In this document: positions 25,701 through 37,340 of the stretch, piece by piece
Position numbering within the stretch: position 1 is the first letter of the stretch
Layout of the letters: each line of letters opens with the position of its first letter
DNA from: Augochlora pura
Taxonomy: Eukaryota > Arthropoda > Insecta > Hymenoptera > Halictidae
DNA: 64,000 bases
Direction: 5' to 3'
Assembly: GCF_028453695.1 (NCBI RefSeq)
Contig: NC_135777.1
Span: 18,279,714-18,343,713, forward strand
Position numbers and translations under genes: made by a program
Notes under the pieces: model-generated
The model's database searches: none
What the model was told of the DNA's origin: nothing
The model's input: only the letters and a program-made list of their open reading frames with translations

Positions 25701-27840
25701 TCTTTTTAAACACTCTACTGCTGTTTATTGGCAGGTTACTTTAGCAGACGGCAGGTTTTCTTCCCAGGATAAGTTAAAGTCTGTCTTTGGCTTTGTAGAG
25801 TTATAGATCAAGTCTCTATACACTGTTTACCTGATTCACTGATTCTTTGCAATTCGATGTAAGCTGTGCCCAAAATTTAGTGTCTGACGAATGAGATTTA
25901 TAAGTGGAAAAAGTCTTAAAAGAATTAGAAGTTCCGTTCTTGTCATAAGGTACTGGATAAGTTACATCTATATCAGTGAAACTATTGGTTAGCAATAGAC
26001 TGCAAATTATATGTACCAATTATGTGATAGTAATTGGGGGATATCTTGATGTTTGTAATTTCTATTGACCCTATAGAGCAATGAGGAATATAGATTAAAA
26101 CGCCTTTCTATTTCTCTGCAGCTCGTCATTGCCCACTTTAAAAGTAAGCTAAAGAACCTCCCATTAAATAAAACTTTCTACACTCTGTATTGACAATATA
26201 CGACGTTGAGATCACGATCGAATTATTCCGAAGAGTAACTTTCCTCCCGATAACAAGGCAACCCTTGAGCCCTCGGGAGGTGGAGTAGGAGAAGGAGGAG
26301 CACGCGTGTCTGAAGCAGGCCGCTTTAACACTTATCGAGCATGCACCGGCGTGCTAAAAGTGGCAAAACTCGGCGGCTATACCGTGGCAGCGAGCTACCC
26401 GCGCGAACGTAAAGAATTTTCTGAACGCCCAGTTATATTTCTCGGTGCGCGAGAGACCGAGGTGTGCAGAGCCACGATAAAAGTCTCCCCTATCCACCCC
26501 CCCGCGCGCATTCTATCTATCCGCCGCCCCTTCAGCCTCACATACTTCCGCGTATTTATACTAACGTTCGTTCACTCGGCCCCCAGGACCAATCGAAGCC
26601 GGCCGTCTCGCCGTAGAAAATAAGGGCGGCTTTCTTTTTCGGGCACGGAAACTGCCCCAGCTCCACCGAAACCCATCGATTTCCCAAGATACGGTCGCGC
26701 GCGAGGGTGGTTCTAGCTAGGGGTGGACTTCGCGTGGACTGTATACCACCGGGGGAAAAACTCGCAGCATCACCGACAGGCGGAGGGAAAGGCCGCGGGC
26801 TATGGCTTCCCTTCTTATCCTGCCTCCAACCCCCCTTTTCTATACGCCGAACAACCCCTACCCCCGCGTTCGCAACGTCGTTCTTCCGCTCTCGACGACG
26901 TTCGTCTATCTTCACGTGTTTGCGCGTGCACCATACGCGATACGGGTAACAAAGTGCATCGATATCCCATACTCGGGCAAACTCCGCTGCATGTGTAGCC
27001 GCACACGGAGGCGCGCGGCTCTTGGCCGCCATCGAATCCATCTCAAAATGGAAGTTTCGAAAATGAACAGAGATACCTCTTGATCTTCTTCGTTACTTTA
27101 ATGTCAGCTTATTGATTCATTGCCGGGACAAATTCTACGTCAATTTTAGAAACACTTTAAATGTTGGTTGGTTATTAAATATTTTAACGCTTGCAGCCAG
27201 GACGCATCCTTAATGTCTAACGAAGATATTTTACTGCTTTCAGTGTGTTTGCCTCTTTTGTAGAGATTCAAATTTGTATAAATTAAGGAGGTGCATATAT
27301 ATAAGTATTTCAGCAACAAAAATGTAGGTATCCAGAATACCTACTGCTGTACGAAGCTAACAAAAACTGAGAATAACGTAACATTCTTCAATTCTTTTGT
27401 CGTACCCATTTTTGTCATAGATTTCGTAATAGACTTTTATATTGATAAAATACTGGAAGTTCTTCCTGACTACCTTTACAAAATGAAATTTTCTGGTACC
27501 AACCAATCATTCGAATAACAAAAGTATAAGCATCATATTACCTTCTGTTCTATGTAATTACGAGAAATTGTTACTAACAAAACGTCCTCAAATTCTTTCA
27601 AACATTGCAATCGTCTACCAATGAACTGAGACCAACAAACACTAAAAATAACGAAAAGTTCTCCAATTCTTTTGACATCCTCATTACTTTGATCTCGCCA
27701 TAGACACATCAAATCCGCGTTCGAGCTATCCCTGAAGAACATCTACCATCCTCCGCCGTGGTAGATCGGCGATAGCGCATCGAGGCAGTTCGGATGATGG
27801 TTCACGCGAAATTCGATTGTTCCAAGGTCGATCGTGGCTC
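25701..27840. other. Mixed spacer; one weak minus-strand exon candidate
   Basis: On the minus strand, 25999-25831 lies between TTTGCAG and GTAAACAG with 56 open codons (…DIDVTYPVPYDKNGTSN…). No flanking exon was found, so it stays a suggestion. A diverged local duplication is seen at 27364-27420 and 27641-27703. Confidence 0.35.
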
Positions 27841-27851
27841 GCCGCCATTTT
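27841..27851 (-). promoter_or_regulatory. YY1/Pho site on the minus strand
   Basis: GCCGCCATTTT on the + strand is AAAATGGCGGC on the - strand, an exact consensus match, at the left edge of the 27.8-28.9 kb GC-rich island. Confidence 0.4.
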
Positions 27852-29060
27852 CCAGGCCATGCAACATTTACCTATCCCCGACGAAAGAATTCTTGCCGGC
27901 GTTTTCCTCGTCGCGGCGCGGCGATAAGCCTCTTTCCCTCTAATTCAGCGAGCGAGCGAGCGGAGCGCGTCGCGGCGCGGAGCGTCGCGTTATTCCGGCA
28001 CGCGTACCAGCGACACCTTTAGAATCCGTTGTGCGTCCAATGACGCGCGAAGGGTAGGCAGAGAGAGCAACCCCCGGCGCATCGGATTTAACGTTGGAGC
28101 GCGGCTCTAATGAGGTGCGCACCGCGTTCACGATTTCCCCGGCGCGGCGTTCCCTTTTTCGTTCGCCAGGTAGGCGCAGCGGATTTTTAATGGGGCACGC
28201 CGTGCTCGTGCTCTCCTTTTTCCCCTCTTTTCTTTTTTTTTCTTTCGCTCTCGCCCCTCTCCTTTTTCAGCGCAGACTGCAGAGTTGGCGAGAGTAAGAG
28301 AGAAAAAGAGAGAGAGCGAGAGAGAGAGAGAGAGAGAGAGAGACGGATAGAGGTGAACCCTCCTCCCCCTCTCGACCGGCAACCCCTTCGGCCGATGGTT
28401 ACCTGAGAATCCGTAGGTAGGCAGACACATACCTAGGGCCCCCGGGGGTAAAAGCGGCGAGAGGAAAACTGTCCGCGCAGCGAGATTGAAATTCAAATGA
28501 GACCGCGAGGATATTCTAATTCCGTGCGGCAACCCCTTTTTTGCATATCGGGACCCACGCAGCTGCCGCGCCGGGGACCCAAATTATATACATCTTTTCT
28601 CTCACCCTCTCCCCGTCTCTCTCTTTCTCTCGTTTTTCTCTCTATGTTTCCGTCTCTGTCTTTCGGTCTTTGACAGCGTTCGCCGTTCGATAACTCCGTC
28701 TCCCAACCCTCTCTATCGAGTACTCTCGGCTTCGAACGGTCGAACTTTTTTGGCAGAGCCGCGCGTGATCCGCAACAATTGAGAATCGACAGTATTCAAA
28801 TCCGTGGCGATGTACCCAGCTACCTAAGCCGCAGGCTTACCGACTGCCTTGCGGGGATTCGATCGATTCTGTGTTCCGGAAAGACGGAGGAGAAAGAGGG
28901 TAGCAACCGTGCCGGTGTCCCCCCCTCCCTCCCTCCCTCTCTGCCCGCAAGCCCCGATTATCGATAGACTCGATAATGTTGCGCTTAGGCAGCGTTGGAC
29001 AGTGGTCCCATTCGGCTACCCGTTTTCTCGAGACCTTCGTTTCGTAGCTGAACGTTTTGT
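27852..29060. other. CpG-rich island with (GA)n tract
   Basis: (GA)n-rich stretch at 28290-28343 and the DRE inverted repeat at 28957. No supported gene. Confidence 0.55.
28957..28977. promoter_or_regulatory. DRE inside a perfect CGATA inverted repeat
   Basis: ATTATCGA, spacer TAGAC, TCGATAAT: 8-bp perfect arms. It includes the full DREF palindrome TATCGATA at 28959-28966 and a second CGATA. BEAF-32 and DREF bind such paired sites in Drosophila, at promoters and domain borders. It lies at the edge between a CpG-rich island and an AT-rich spacer. Confidence 0.45.
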
Positions 29061-29226
29061 TCGGTTTATATTCTGTTAGTGAATGTTTAAGGAAACTTAC
29101 CACGATACAGTTTCAATGATTTTTCTAATTTGATCTGTCAAGGTTATTATCTTAACTAATGTTTGTCTGTTTATATTTTTTAGTATATTTTCTAATCATC
29201 CATTTAATCTTCCAATGTATTTTAAC

Positions 29227-29397
29227 CCTAAATCGGATTAGTGTATGTTAATGTAATTATTTACAGATTATTGTGATCAGGTATTAACTCATCAAGTTTG
29301 CAATGTTTTATCGTAAGTTTAATCTCTGTTACTAATTTGGAAATAGTTTGTCCAATATTTCGAAACAATAACTGAAAGTAAGCAGTTCGTTTGAGGG
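29227..29397. mobile_element. 171-bp putative MITE with TTAA flanks, third type
   Basis: TTAA at 29223-29226 and 29398-29401 flank ends CCCTAAATCGGA and, on the other strand, CCCTCAAACGAA, matching 9 of 12. The arrangement is that of an old, diverged piggyBac-type MITE. The inverted repeats are imperfect, so a chance pairing is possible. Confidence 0.45.
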
Positions 29398-29556
29398 TTA
29401 AGTATGATGTTATCATGCTTATCGTAAGGCAAACTTCTAACCAAATCTGCGTTAATTAATAACTCATCTTTAGACTTTTCGTACAAAGTGTCATGGACGT
29501 ACAGAAAATGCAATTAAACAGAATTTCATATCCTGCACGAATGTATTCGCCAGAGC

Positions 29557-29634
29557 CATTAAAATATTTTTAGTCACCTTTAGTCACCATTCAAATATTT
29601 TTAGTCACTTTAGTCACCATTAAAATATTTTTGG
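29557..29634. repeat. 31-bp tandem repeat, about 2.5 copies
   Basis: Copies at 29557-29587 and 29588-29617 plus a partial copy at 29618-29634. Each starts CATT(A/C)AAATATTTTTAG and ends in TTTAGTCAC. It lies in an AT-rich spacer. Confidence 0.8.
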
Positions 29635-30504
29635 ACTTACTAAAAACATGTATAGGAATTGATTATACTAACCACGATCACTTCTGTTCAGTACGTTTAA
29701 AGTATCATGTATGAAAATACAGATTTTCACAATTACTGAAACATTACTTGATTCATGTGACGCTTTAAGTATAACAAGATTGAATGTATTCAATTATTTT
29801 TTACGAAACTGTCTCTGTAAACCCAATAATTAAAAATACAAAGTGCTGAATTTTACCATCACTATAGCTTTAGTGTCAACTTCATAAGTGTATAGGCTTG
29901 CATACTTTCACCAAAAGTCCATACTAGTCCTATCACGATTTATACTCGAATAAAGAAATCCATGAAAGTTTTCTTCACCTCGTTCCCCGATCTCAAAAAT
30001 TGTGAAAGAAATAATAAAAAAGGCAGTGATTTCGACTAATTTACTCACTATTAAGATTCACGGAGCTTAACACAAAGACCTACCGAAATCTGTCCCCGAC
30101 TTCTCAGACGTTCTCAAGTACATTCGTTGGAGCCTAACAACCTGTCCCGCCGCGATCCCGGATCCTGGATCCTCCACGACGAGGACACGACCGTCTCGAT
30201 CCGTAGAAAACAAACGGCGCCGCGAAACGGGTGCGGCGTCTGCGTGGTTTTCAATTTCCCAAAAACCGTGGCGCCGGGGTAATCCCTCGAAAAATCCGCA
30301 GGTGAGGTTCCCGGGACGCTGAAAGTCAGGATGGGCCGCCTACGTGTCCGGACGGGGGTGGAACAGACTCCTCGTGCCCGGAGTCGGAAGAAAGAGACGA
30401 AGGAGTGCAAACGGCCTAAGGGGGCCGCCGCTTTGCATAATCAAATCCCGCGACGATGTAGCAGAATGCGAAGTACCCCGATGCCGGCGACGGGTTCCAG
30501 GACC

Positions 30505-30771
30505 GGGGGGCGGGGGGGGGGGGGGGAGGGGGAGGGGGGGGGGGCCCATGCGTATCCCGTGGGCACGCGAGGACTCCGAAAAATGCACTTCCTCCCTTCC
30601 GATGTTGCCTTTGGCCCGGTCATAAGGGGTTCCGTCGGTCTCGCAGCCGCCCCTCGAGGAATTCCGGGAATAAACCGGAAACACCTACTCGTTCCGCGCG
30701 AGACCCCACGAGTCCTTCGCGGAGGGTTCACGCGGATGGGGTGCCTCACTCTCTGCCCCCCCCCCCCCCCC
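30505..30771. repeat. G-run and C-run pair about 210 bp apart
   Basis: A 40-bp G-run with three interruptions at 30505-30544 and a pure 16-C run at 30756-30771, inside the 30.1-30.9 kb GC-rich island. The two runs are complementary. Confidence 0.85.
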
Positions 30772-31479
30772 GCGCGCGATCGAAATTGAGCCGCTCGGAT
30801 TGACTGCGAGACATTTTTCAACGGCTGCAACGCGCTCGCGCGGTGTCTGATGTTTCTTTCGAAACACTTTGTCGCCGAATCTCGGGTTTTCTTGCTCCGA
30901 TGCGCCAGCTTCGACTGACTCTCTTCCTGGGTAAAACGGTTGACTCGGTTACGTTCTGGTAATTTTTCCGGTCTTTTTTTTATGCGGCCATTGATCAGTC
31001 ATAGTTAATTCATTCGTCGATTATATTTCATCGAGAAACTAGATTCTATACGAAGCACTTGAATAATGAGAGAAATAAACAAAATATCGTGATCTCTTGT
31101 TATATGCATATACAGATGATATAAGCAATTATTTCAGTAAGATATGCACTCCTGTTTTTATGTCGAAATTCGTTCTTTAAAATCTTTAAATGCGATTTAA
31201 TCTCACTTTACATTTAACACAATAACATTTTGTGAACAGTGTTTATTAATACATGAAAATTGAACAGCATTTTCTAAAGCATTTTAATCACAAATGAATG
31301 TGAAAATCGAAGGAATGAATAGAGGTGGGTGAGTTCAATAGAAAATTCATTTTTAAAGAAAATGATATGTACTTTTCAGGTTGATGGTGTACCACGTAAA
31401 TCAACTTCTCCCGAGCTCCCGTCTAAGGTGATAGTTCAGGGGCTGATCATCGTATACAGCTGCTGTGTTTGCAGAAGAA

Positions 31480-31830
31480 GATGAGTAAGTCAACAATCTC
31501 CCCAAATCAATTTCACCACAATGTACCCTGTATTAACATTTATATTTATACATTCGATTAGATTTCCACCGGATACATGGATTAAACAATGCAGAGTACA
31601 TGGATCTAAAGCATCTGAACAAAAGTAAGTTGCTAATTTTCGAAACAGTCGATTTTTATATTTATACTCCAAATGTGAGTCAACTTAAGATCACATAAGA
31701 AAGTATAAATCTTCAACAATATATTCTACATTAACGTTTGTTTTTATATGTTCCATTAGATTTCCACATTAGATTAAACAATGCTGAGTACATGGACCCA
31801 AAGCATCCTAACAGAAGTAAGACGCCAATG
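31480..31830 (+). repeat. ~198-bp tandem duplication carrying two exon-like blocks
   Basis: Two diverged copies lie 198 bp apart. In each, a T-rich stretch ends in ATTAG, followed by an exon-like block (31562-31624, 63 nt; 31760-31816, 57 nt) and a donor GTAAGT or GTAAGA. Both block lengths are multiples of three. The same frame is open in both: FHRIHGLNNAEYMDLKHLNK in the first, and FHIRLNNAEYMDPKHPNR in the second. The other frames have stops in one or both copies. Within the shared part there are two synonymous and three amino-acid-changing differences, which is neither strong support for nor against coding. A third, weaker copy may start near 31448. I do not recognise the peptide or a surrounding gene. 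Confidence 0.5.
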
Positions 31831-34059
31831 ATAATTTAATATCGAAAAGTCTTCATCGACCTCGCCAACGACCATGATGCTAAAAAAAATTTAAAGACAC
31901 GTCGAAAACATTTCTATGCACCCTTCTTTAACCCCGACTGAACCGCCAACATTGTAGCAGTAGCAAACAGTAACAAGATGTTCGTACGCACTCGACACCG
32001 GATAATTACGTCAAGAAGTGAAAGAACGAACCGCCCCCTGGTCCGCGTCCCAATGCACAAATCTGCTTTGCTAATAAACCAAAGAAGAAAGAAGAAGAAG
32101 GAAAAGGAAGAAAGGAGCCCATCGACGAGGAGTGGGGGGAAATGGCAGAGGCCTAGAAGGCACGTCCGACGGCATTTGGAAAACGGCAACAGTGTGTCGG
32201 CTCGGTTCCGGGGGGGGGGTAGGAAAAAAAAGCCCCATGGAATTCCGCAAGAGGCGAAGAAAGAGGATGGCGGCTGGTACGCAGGGGTGGCACGTACCCC
32301 CTCGTCAAAATGGACGGGCTAAGCCCGTATAAGTCTAACGGGATTTTCGATCGTGGGCGGGCGGGTGAGTGCAGGTCGCAGTTCGGGGTGGCTGTAGGGG
32401 AGAGCGTGCGGGGTTGAACGATGGTAAGGGCAGGATGGAAGGGGGTGGCTGGAAGTCCTTCAAGATGGCGGCTATAAGGGATGGTTTAGGGCGCGTGAGG
32501 GTTGCGGGTGAGGCAATATATCAGAGCAGGAGCAAGGGCGAGAAGGAGGGAGGGGTGGCAGAGAGATAGAGAGAGAAAGAGGGAGGGTTGCTTCGCCCTT
32601 GGTGGTGGCCGTTACCATCCCCTTTCTCGTCCTTTTCCTCCGTCCCGTCGGCTCCCTTGGTTCTCCTCGGCATCTCGCTTCCATCGCCGTCTTCGTACAC
32701 CCTCTCTTCCTGTCCTCCGTTCGTTCTTGTCCCTCCTGGTTACGTCCGCGTATCGTCTTTTCCGCCTGTGCTCTCACCCTCGATCAAGACCACCCCCTTA
32801 ACTCGTCCCCGCGGAGCCCTCGGGTCCGTTCACGAAAGTATAAACGTCAGAGGAGACTGATGGAAATGGACGAGACGAGGGGGGGCAGGGAAAGAACGGA
32901 CGATCGGAAAATAGTGGAAAATCGAATGGCGGAGGGTTGGAGCCCCCGGTGGAGGAAGCACGGATGAAGAGGGTAGCGGGCGGCGGGCGAGGGGTGAGGG
33001 GGCGAGCACGACGACAATTCGTTGCTTCCAGGGATTGGAAGGCTTTTTTCGTTCGGCCGGGTTTTCCCTCTTTACCTTTTGCCGCGGCGATATCGGGGAA
33101 CGATGGAAATATGCCAACGGAAATCGTCGAAACCGGTAGCCGGCGATGGTTGCTGATGGATTCGTGTAAACCAGCCAAAAGGATCCCCGCGCGCGCCCAC
33201 GCTCGCGGATGAAACGCCCGCCGCCCCCCCTCCCCCCGCGATCAACGTTCCACGGCTTCGGGATGTTTTGTCTCGGACAATCATCCGGATATCAATGTCC
33301 CGGAAACCGGGGACGCGCGCGGTTCGCGAGCACGGCTTTTAAATAGATTACGTGGGTGGAGGGAAATTTAAATATTTATGCGGCACCGACGCTCGTCGCG
33401 CTCCCGCCGCACGGAATTTTGTTGGACGGGTAAACGAACATGATACTTCGATGAGATTATTGTTTGTTCGACTATGGCTTTCCGCTCGAAGAGACTTTCC
33501 TCGGATCGCGGAATCTGTTTCATTTGGAGCCGAGCGCCGCAGACAGGTCTGTTGAAACAGTTAGATAACTTTTAAAACTTCTGCATCTTTCTGCTAAAAT
33601 GTTATTTTTATTTCGTGTCATGAAAATCGTGGAAGACAAATTCTCGAAGGTGACGAGTTAAAAGCTAAAAAAACAATGGAAGGAGAATACTCGACTATTG
33701 TGTAAACTATTATGAAAAATAATCGTTCATATCAATCTTTAATAAATTTAATAAATTGATAACGATATAGTCACTCAATTTAAAATTTCTACCATCTTAA
33801 AGTTGCTCCATCCATTCTTTCAGAAATACTTTATATCTGAGCTGTGGACTCTATAAACAACACAACAAATAATAGTTTCTGATCCTCTATAAAAGAACAA
33901 AAATTTCATTCGTTTCATGACAAATCGATATTAAAGCTATCTCAAATTTTTCCCACTAATACTTACTACAAATGCATTAAGCCTGTAGTCTACGCATAGT
34001 TACCAAACAGCGACAATACTTTGCGATCCTTCATTGGAGAACATTCACCGAAGATACAT
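31831..34059. other. CpG-rich island then AT-rich spacer
   Basis: GC-rich to about 33560 with several GGGTGGC words and the YY1/Pho-TATA site at 32462. AT-rich beyond. Frames on both strands overlap and are low-complexity; no gene is called. Confidence 0.5.
32462..32480 (+). promoter_or_regulatory. YY1/Pho site followed by TATAAGGG
   Basis: AAGATGGCGGC at 32462-32472 is an exact match to the YY1/Pleiohomeotic consensus AANATGGCGGC, followed directly by TATAAGGG. The ATG inside it opens a 35-codon frame (MAAIRDGLGRV...), too short and low-complexity to call a gene. Confidence 0.45.
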
Positions 34060-34063
34060 TTAA

Positions 34064-34303
34064 CCCTTTGCACTCGAAGCTATTTTTACTGTAATTCTAA
34101 AATAATTTTTCTGACATACAGCATTTTCATTTTATATGACAAAATGTTTTTTACGCATATGAAATTGAATCTTGTAATTCATGCAATGACAGTTATATTT
34201 TTAATAATTTTTGAAATTTAATTTTTCACACTATACAAATAATTTTAGAATGTACCATAACAATTTTAGTGGTGCCTCAAAGTCGTCATTCGAGTGCAAA
34301 GGG
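34064..34303. mobile_element. 240-bp piggyBac-type MITE with TTAA target duplication
   Basis: The element is flanked by TTAA at 34060-34063 and 34304-34307. Its ends are perfect 15-bp inverted repeats, CCCTTTGCACTCGAA, after which the arms diverge. TTAA duplications and CCC-starting termini are the hallmark of piggyBac-superfamily transposons. The interior is AT-rich with no transposase, so this is a non-autonomous copy. Confidence 0.85.
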
Positions 34304-34307
34304 TTAA

Positions 34308-37300
34308 ACACGATTTAATTACAGCACGGGATTCAAGCCAAAAATACGTTTCGCACGTCTTCCTAATATGTGCGAAGCGTGATCGACGGGAAACTGAAGC
34401 GGGCTAATCGTTCTCCTAACAAGCGAACACAAAAGTTCAAGAATCCAGCAGCGGTTTACCGCGCATGACCCAGAACCAGAAGAGTCCCGGATTCACTAGA
34501 AATTCGCCGGCGTTCCCGTGGAAAGAATTGATTACCGAAACCGATTAGGAGTCGGAAACGAGGAGGCCGCGGGAAAATGAGTCCGAGGCGGCCCCGCGGC
34601 CGAAAAAAGGAGGAAGGAAGAAACGAACGAACACGCGCGTAAAGATTTCAGCCGGCGGTCTCCCCCCTCCCTCCCACGGCTCGTATCTGAAAAGAGGAGC
34701 GGGTAATGAGCTTCAAATTTGTTCCCCTTAGCGTGTACTTTAACCGCGTTTCGCTGCGTTTTTTCCGCGGCGAAAGCGTTGCGCGGTCGGGTCCGACGCG
34801 AGACAAGAGGGGAGAAAGTTAAAGGAAAAAACGAACGTCGATGGCGAGGAGAAGCAGAAAAGGAGGAAGGAGAGGAAAAAAAAAATAGAGAAACGGTGGC
34901 GGCGAGTGGTGAGACGGAAACCGGAGAAAAAAAGAGAAGCGGGGCGACGCGGGGGGGAGGTAGCTGCAAATGGGTGGGCCAGGGCGGAGAGCGGCAAGAA
35001 CACGCGGATCCGGGTCTCAATGGCTGACTCGTTAATCGACGTCGCCCGTGGAAAACGGGGCGAGGAAATCGCGTGTCTCAAAGTGGCGAGAGAGCGCGGC
35101 AAGAAATTCCCGATAAAGGGGAAGAAAAACGAGCGGGGCGAAATCTCGCGGAACGGAATCGCCGAGTTTTTCACCTGCCGATTGCTCCCGCGGCTTATAA
35201 GGCCCTCGAGAAATTCGCTCCTCTCGAGAGCGAGAGAGAGAGAGAGAGAACGAGCGGGAACACTTCTACCTGTGCCTCGAACATTTTCTAAACCGACGAA
35301 TCTTCTGCGGTGGTCGAAAAGAAAACAGCGAGCGCGATCGAGAGGGCGCGGGTACTGCCAAATCGCCGGAAAACAAGCTCCGTTCCTCGTTGACGGACTT
35401 TCTATGAGCGCATGTTTTGGCCGGATCGAAGGGTCGATGGAAAATCAGTGGTGGAATGATGGAACTTTGGTTATTTGATCTAACTAGAGTGACATGAATA
35501 TTTAGATATAGACATGTTCATAATTTTGAAAAAATATCATGGGTGAAATAGAAGTTTGTTTTCTTTCCTAATAGGTCCAATAGCTTAAAAGTGATATAAT
35601 AGGATTCTTAATTTTCTCATTTTTCCAAATATCTTATCACCTTCGCATTTTTCTCATAAACGCATACGAATTTTTATTCCAAATAAAAATTGCTCCAAGT
35701 TGATTGTAAGAAACGTAATTTAAATAAAAATGTCTCTCCTTTCCTAATAAATTCGGTAAGTACTATTAAATGATTTTGAAATTCTTTTAATGTCTCCATA
35801 GCTAATTGTAACTTATTACATTTTCACCAACCAAACCGGGGTCCCACAAAATTGTAAACTATTCTACACTCGTATAAATAAATGTTATCCTTTCTTAAGA
35901 TGCCCAAAGAAGAAGAGAAAAATAATATCATAATTACCATGAATTTATTTTGGATTATCAGCGACCCCACAATGTATTATTTGCGCTGAAAAATAGAAAG
36001 TGGTCGATCTAGAGTGAAGAAGCAGGATCAAAGCATAATAATCCCAACTAACGCTCGAAGACAACGTCCGTGAACCGGTTGAAGATGCGTTCCAGGAGCA
36101 GGCGGCTCCTGCAAGGGATCGGGGAAGCGAATCCCGTAATTTCTCGCTCCCGGTGACATCGACGATCGAGGAACCCGCCGATGCGTTCGAGGCGTAAAAG
36201 AAGCGTCGGCTGGCGTTCCTCTCTCCGCTCGAGTCACGGTACAAGGGTGATCGAGTAGGAGAAATGGTAACGCGGGGGGTCGGAGGTCGGGGTTGGGCGA
36301 GGAGGGCGCAGGACGCCGAGAGAGGGAAAAAGAGTGCGGGACGAATGAAAAGCTTCGAGCTTGCGGTAAACATCGAGCGTGTAATTCGCTCTTTAAAGAA
36401 CACTTGGACGATAATTAAGCCGGCGTGGGGTGCGCCGAGGACGACGTTGCCGGGGGGGTTGCCGGCGGGGGTGGGGCGGAGAGGAGCGAGCCGGGAGAGA
36501 GAGAGAGAGAGAGAGAGAGACGGCGAAAGTGTAGCGGAGGAGCGAAGAGGCGGAAGAGGGTGGGTTTACGGGCACCGTTGAAAAGATCTTTTTCCGTTTA
36601 TTTTTCGTGACCATGGCTCGGAAAGACACGTGGTCTGATTTTAATTAGCACCGGGGCGCACTTGCAGCGCGCGCGCAACCACGGATGGAGAATCTCGGGC
36701 TTAGAATTCACCTGGCAGCCCCCTCCCCCCTCCCTCCCTCCTCTGACCCCCGAACCACGCCGCCAGTTCTCGTTTTGCTTCCTTTCCTCGTGGTCGCTGC
36801 CGCCACCGTCACCCCCCCCCCCTCTCGCCGCCTCTTCTTCCCGTCATCCGTCCCGTCGGTTGGCGTTCTTCGATGCTGTGTTCTCGCGCTCGGTCAAGAG
36901 GGTTAATCCGACAGCGAAAATTCTCGTTCGCCCGCCCGGGGTCGAGTGGGATGCGAGCAGTTTCGGTAAAAGTTAATTCGCCCCGGTCGGCCCGTCCTCG
37001 TTGTCGTCGTTGGGCCGCGACGATCGTCGAACGGTTTTTCAGCCGGCAAGTGTTTCCGCGGATTTAATTCGCGCGCGCGCTGCGGAAACGCTCGGCCGAC
37101 TAGCTTTCGATTGCGGGGTTTTAAGCTCGCGAGGGTATGGAAAGATGGAAATGTATCTCGGCGTTCTGTGCCGCGGGCACATTGTTTTGCGAAAGTTTCC
37201 GTCTCTTGGTACCATTACGGAGGGATCGCTTCGCGGGGACGCAAAGTGGATATTTCTCAATGTAATTCGAACGTAATGTCTATCGCAATGATTTTAGCCA

Positions 37301-37340
37301 CGTTGAAATAAATAAGGGTCGAAACTCGCTGCAGAGGGGT
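34308..37340. other. Two CpG-rich islands with (GA)n tracts
   Basis: Islands at 34.4-35.4 and 36.0-37.2 kb, with short (GA)n at about 35230-35250 and (GA)n at 36495-36520. Frames up to 190 codons read through them and resemble nothing I know. Confidence 0.5.
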
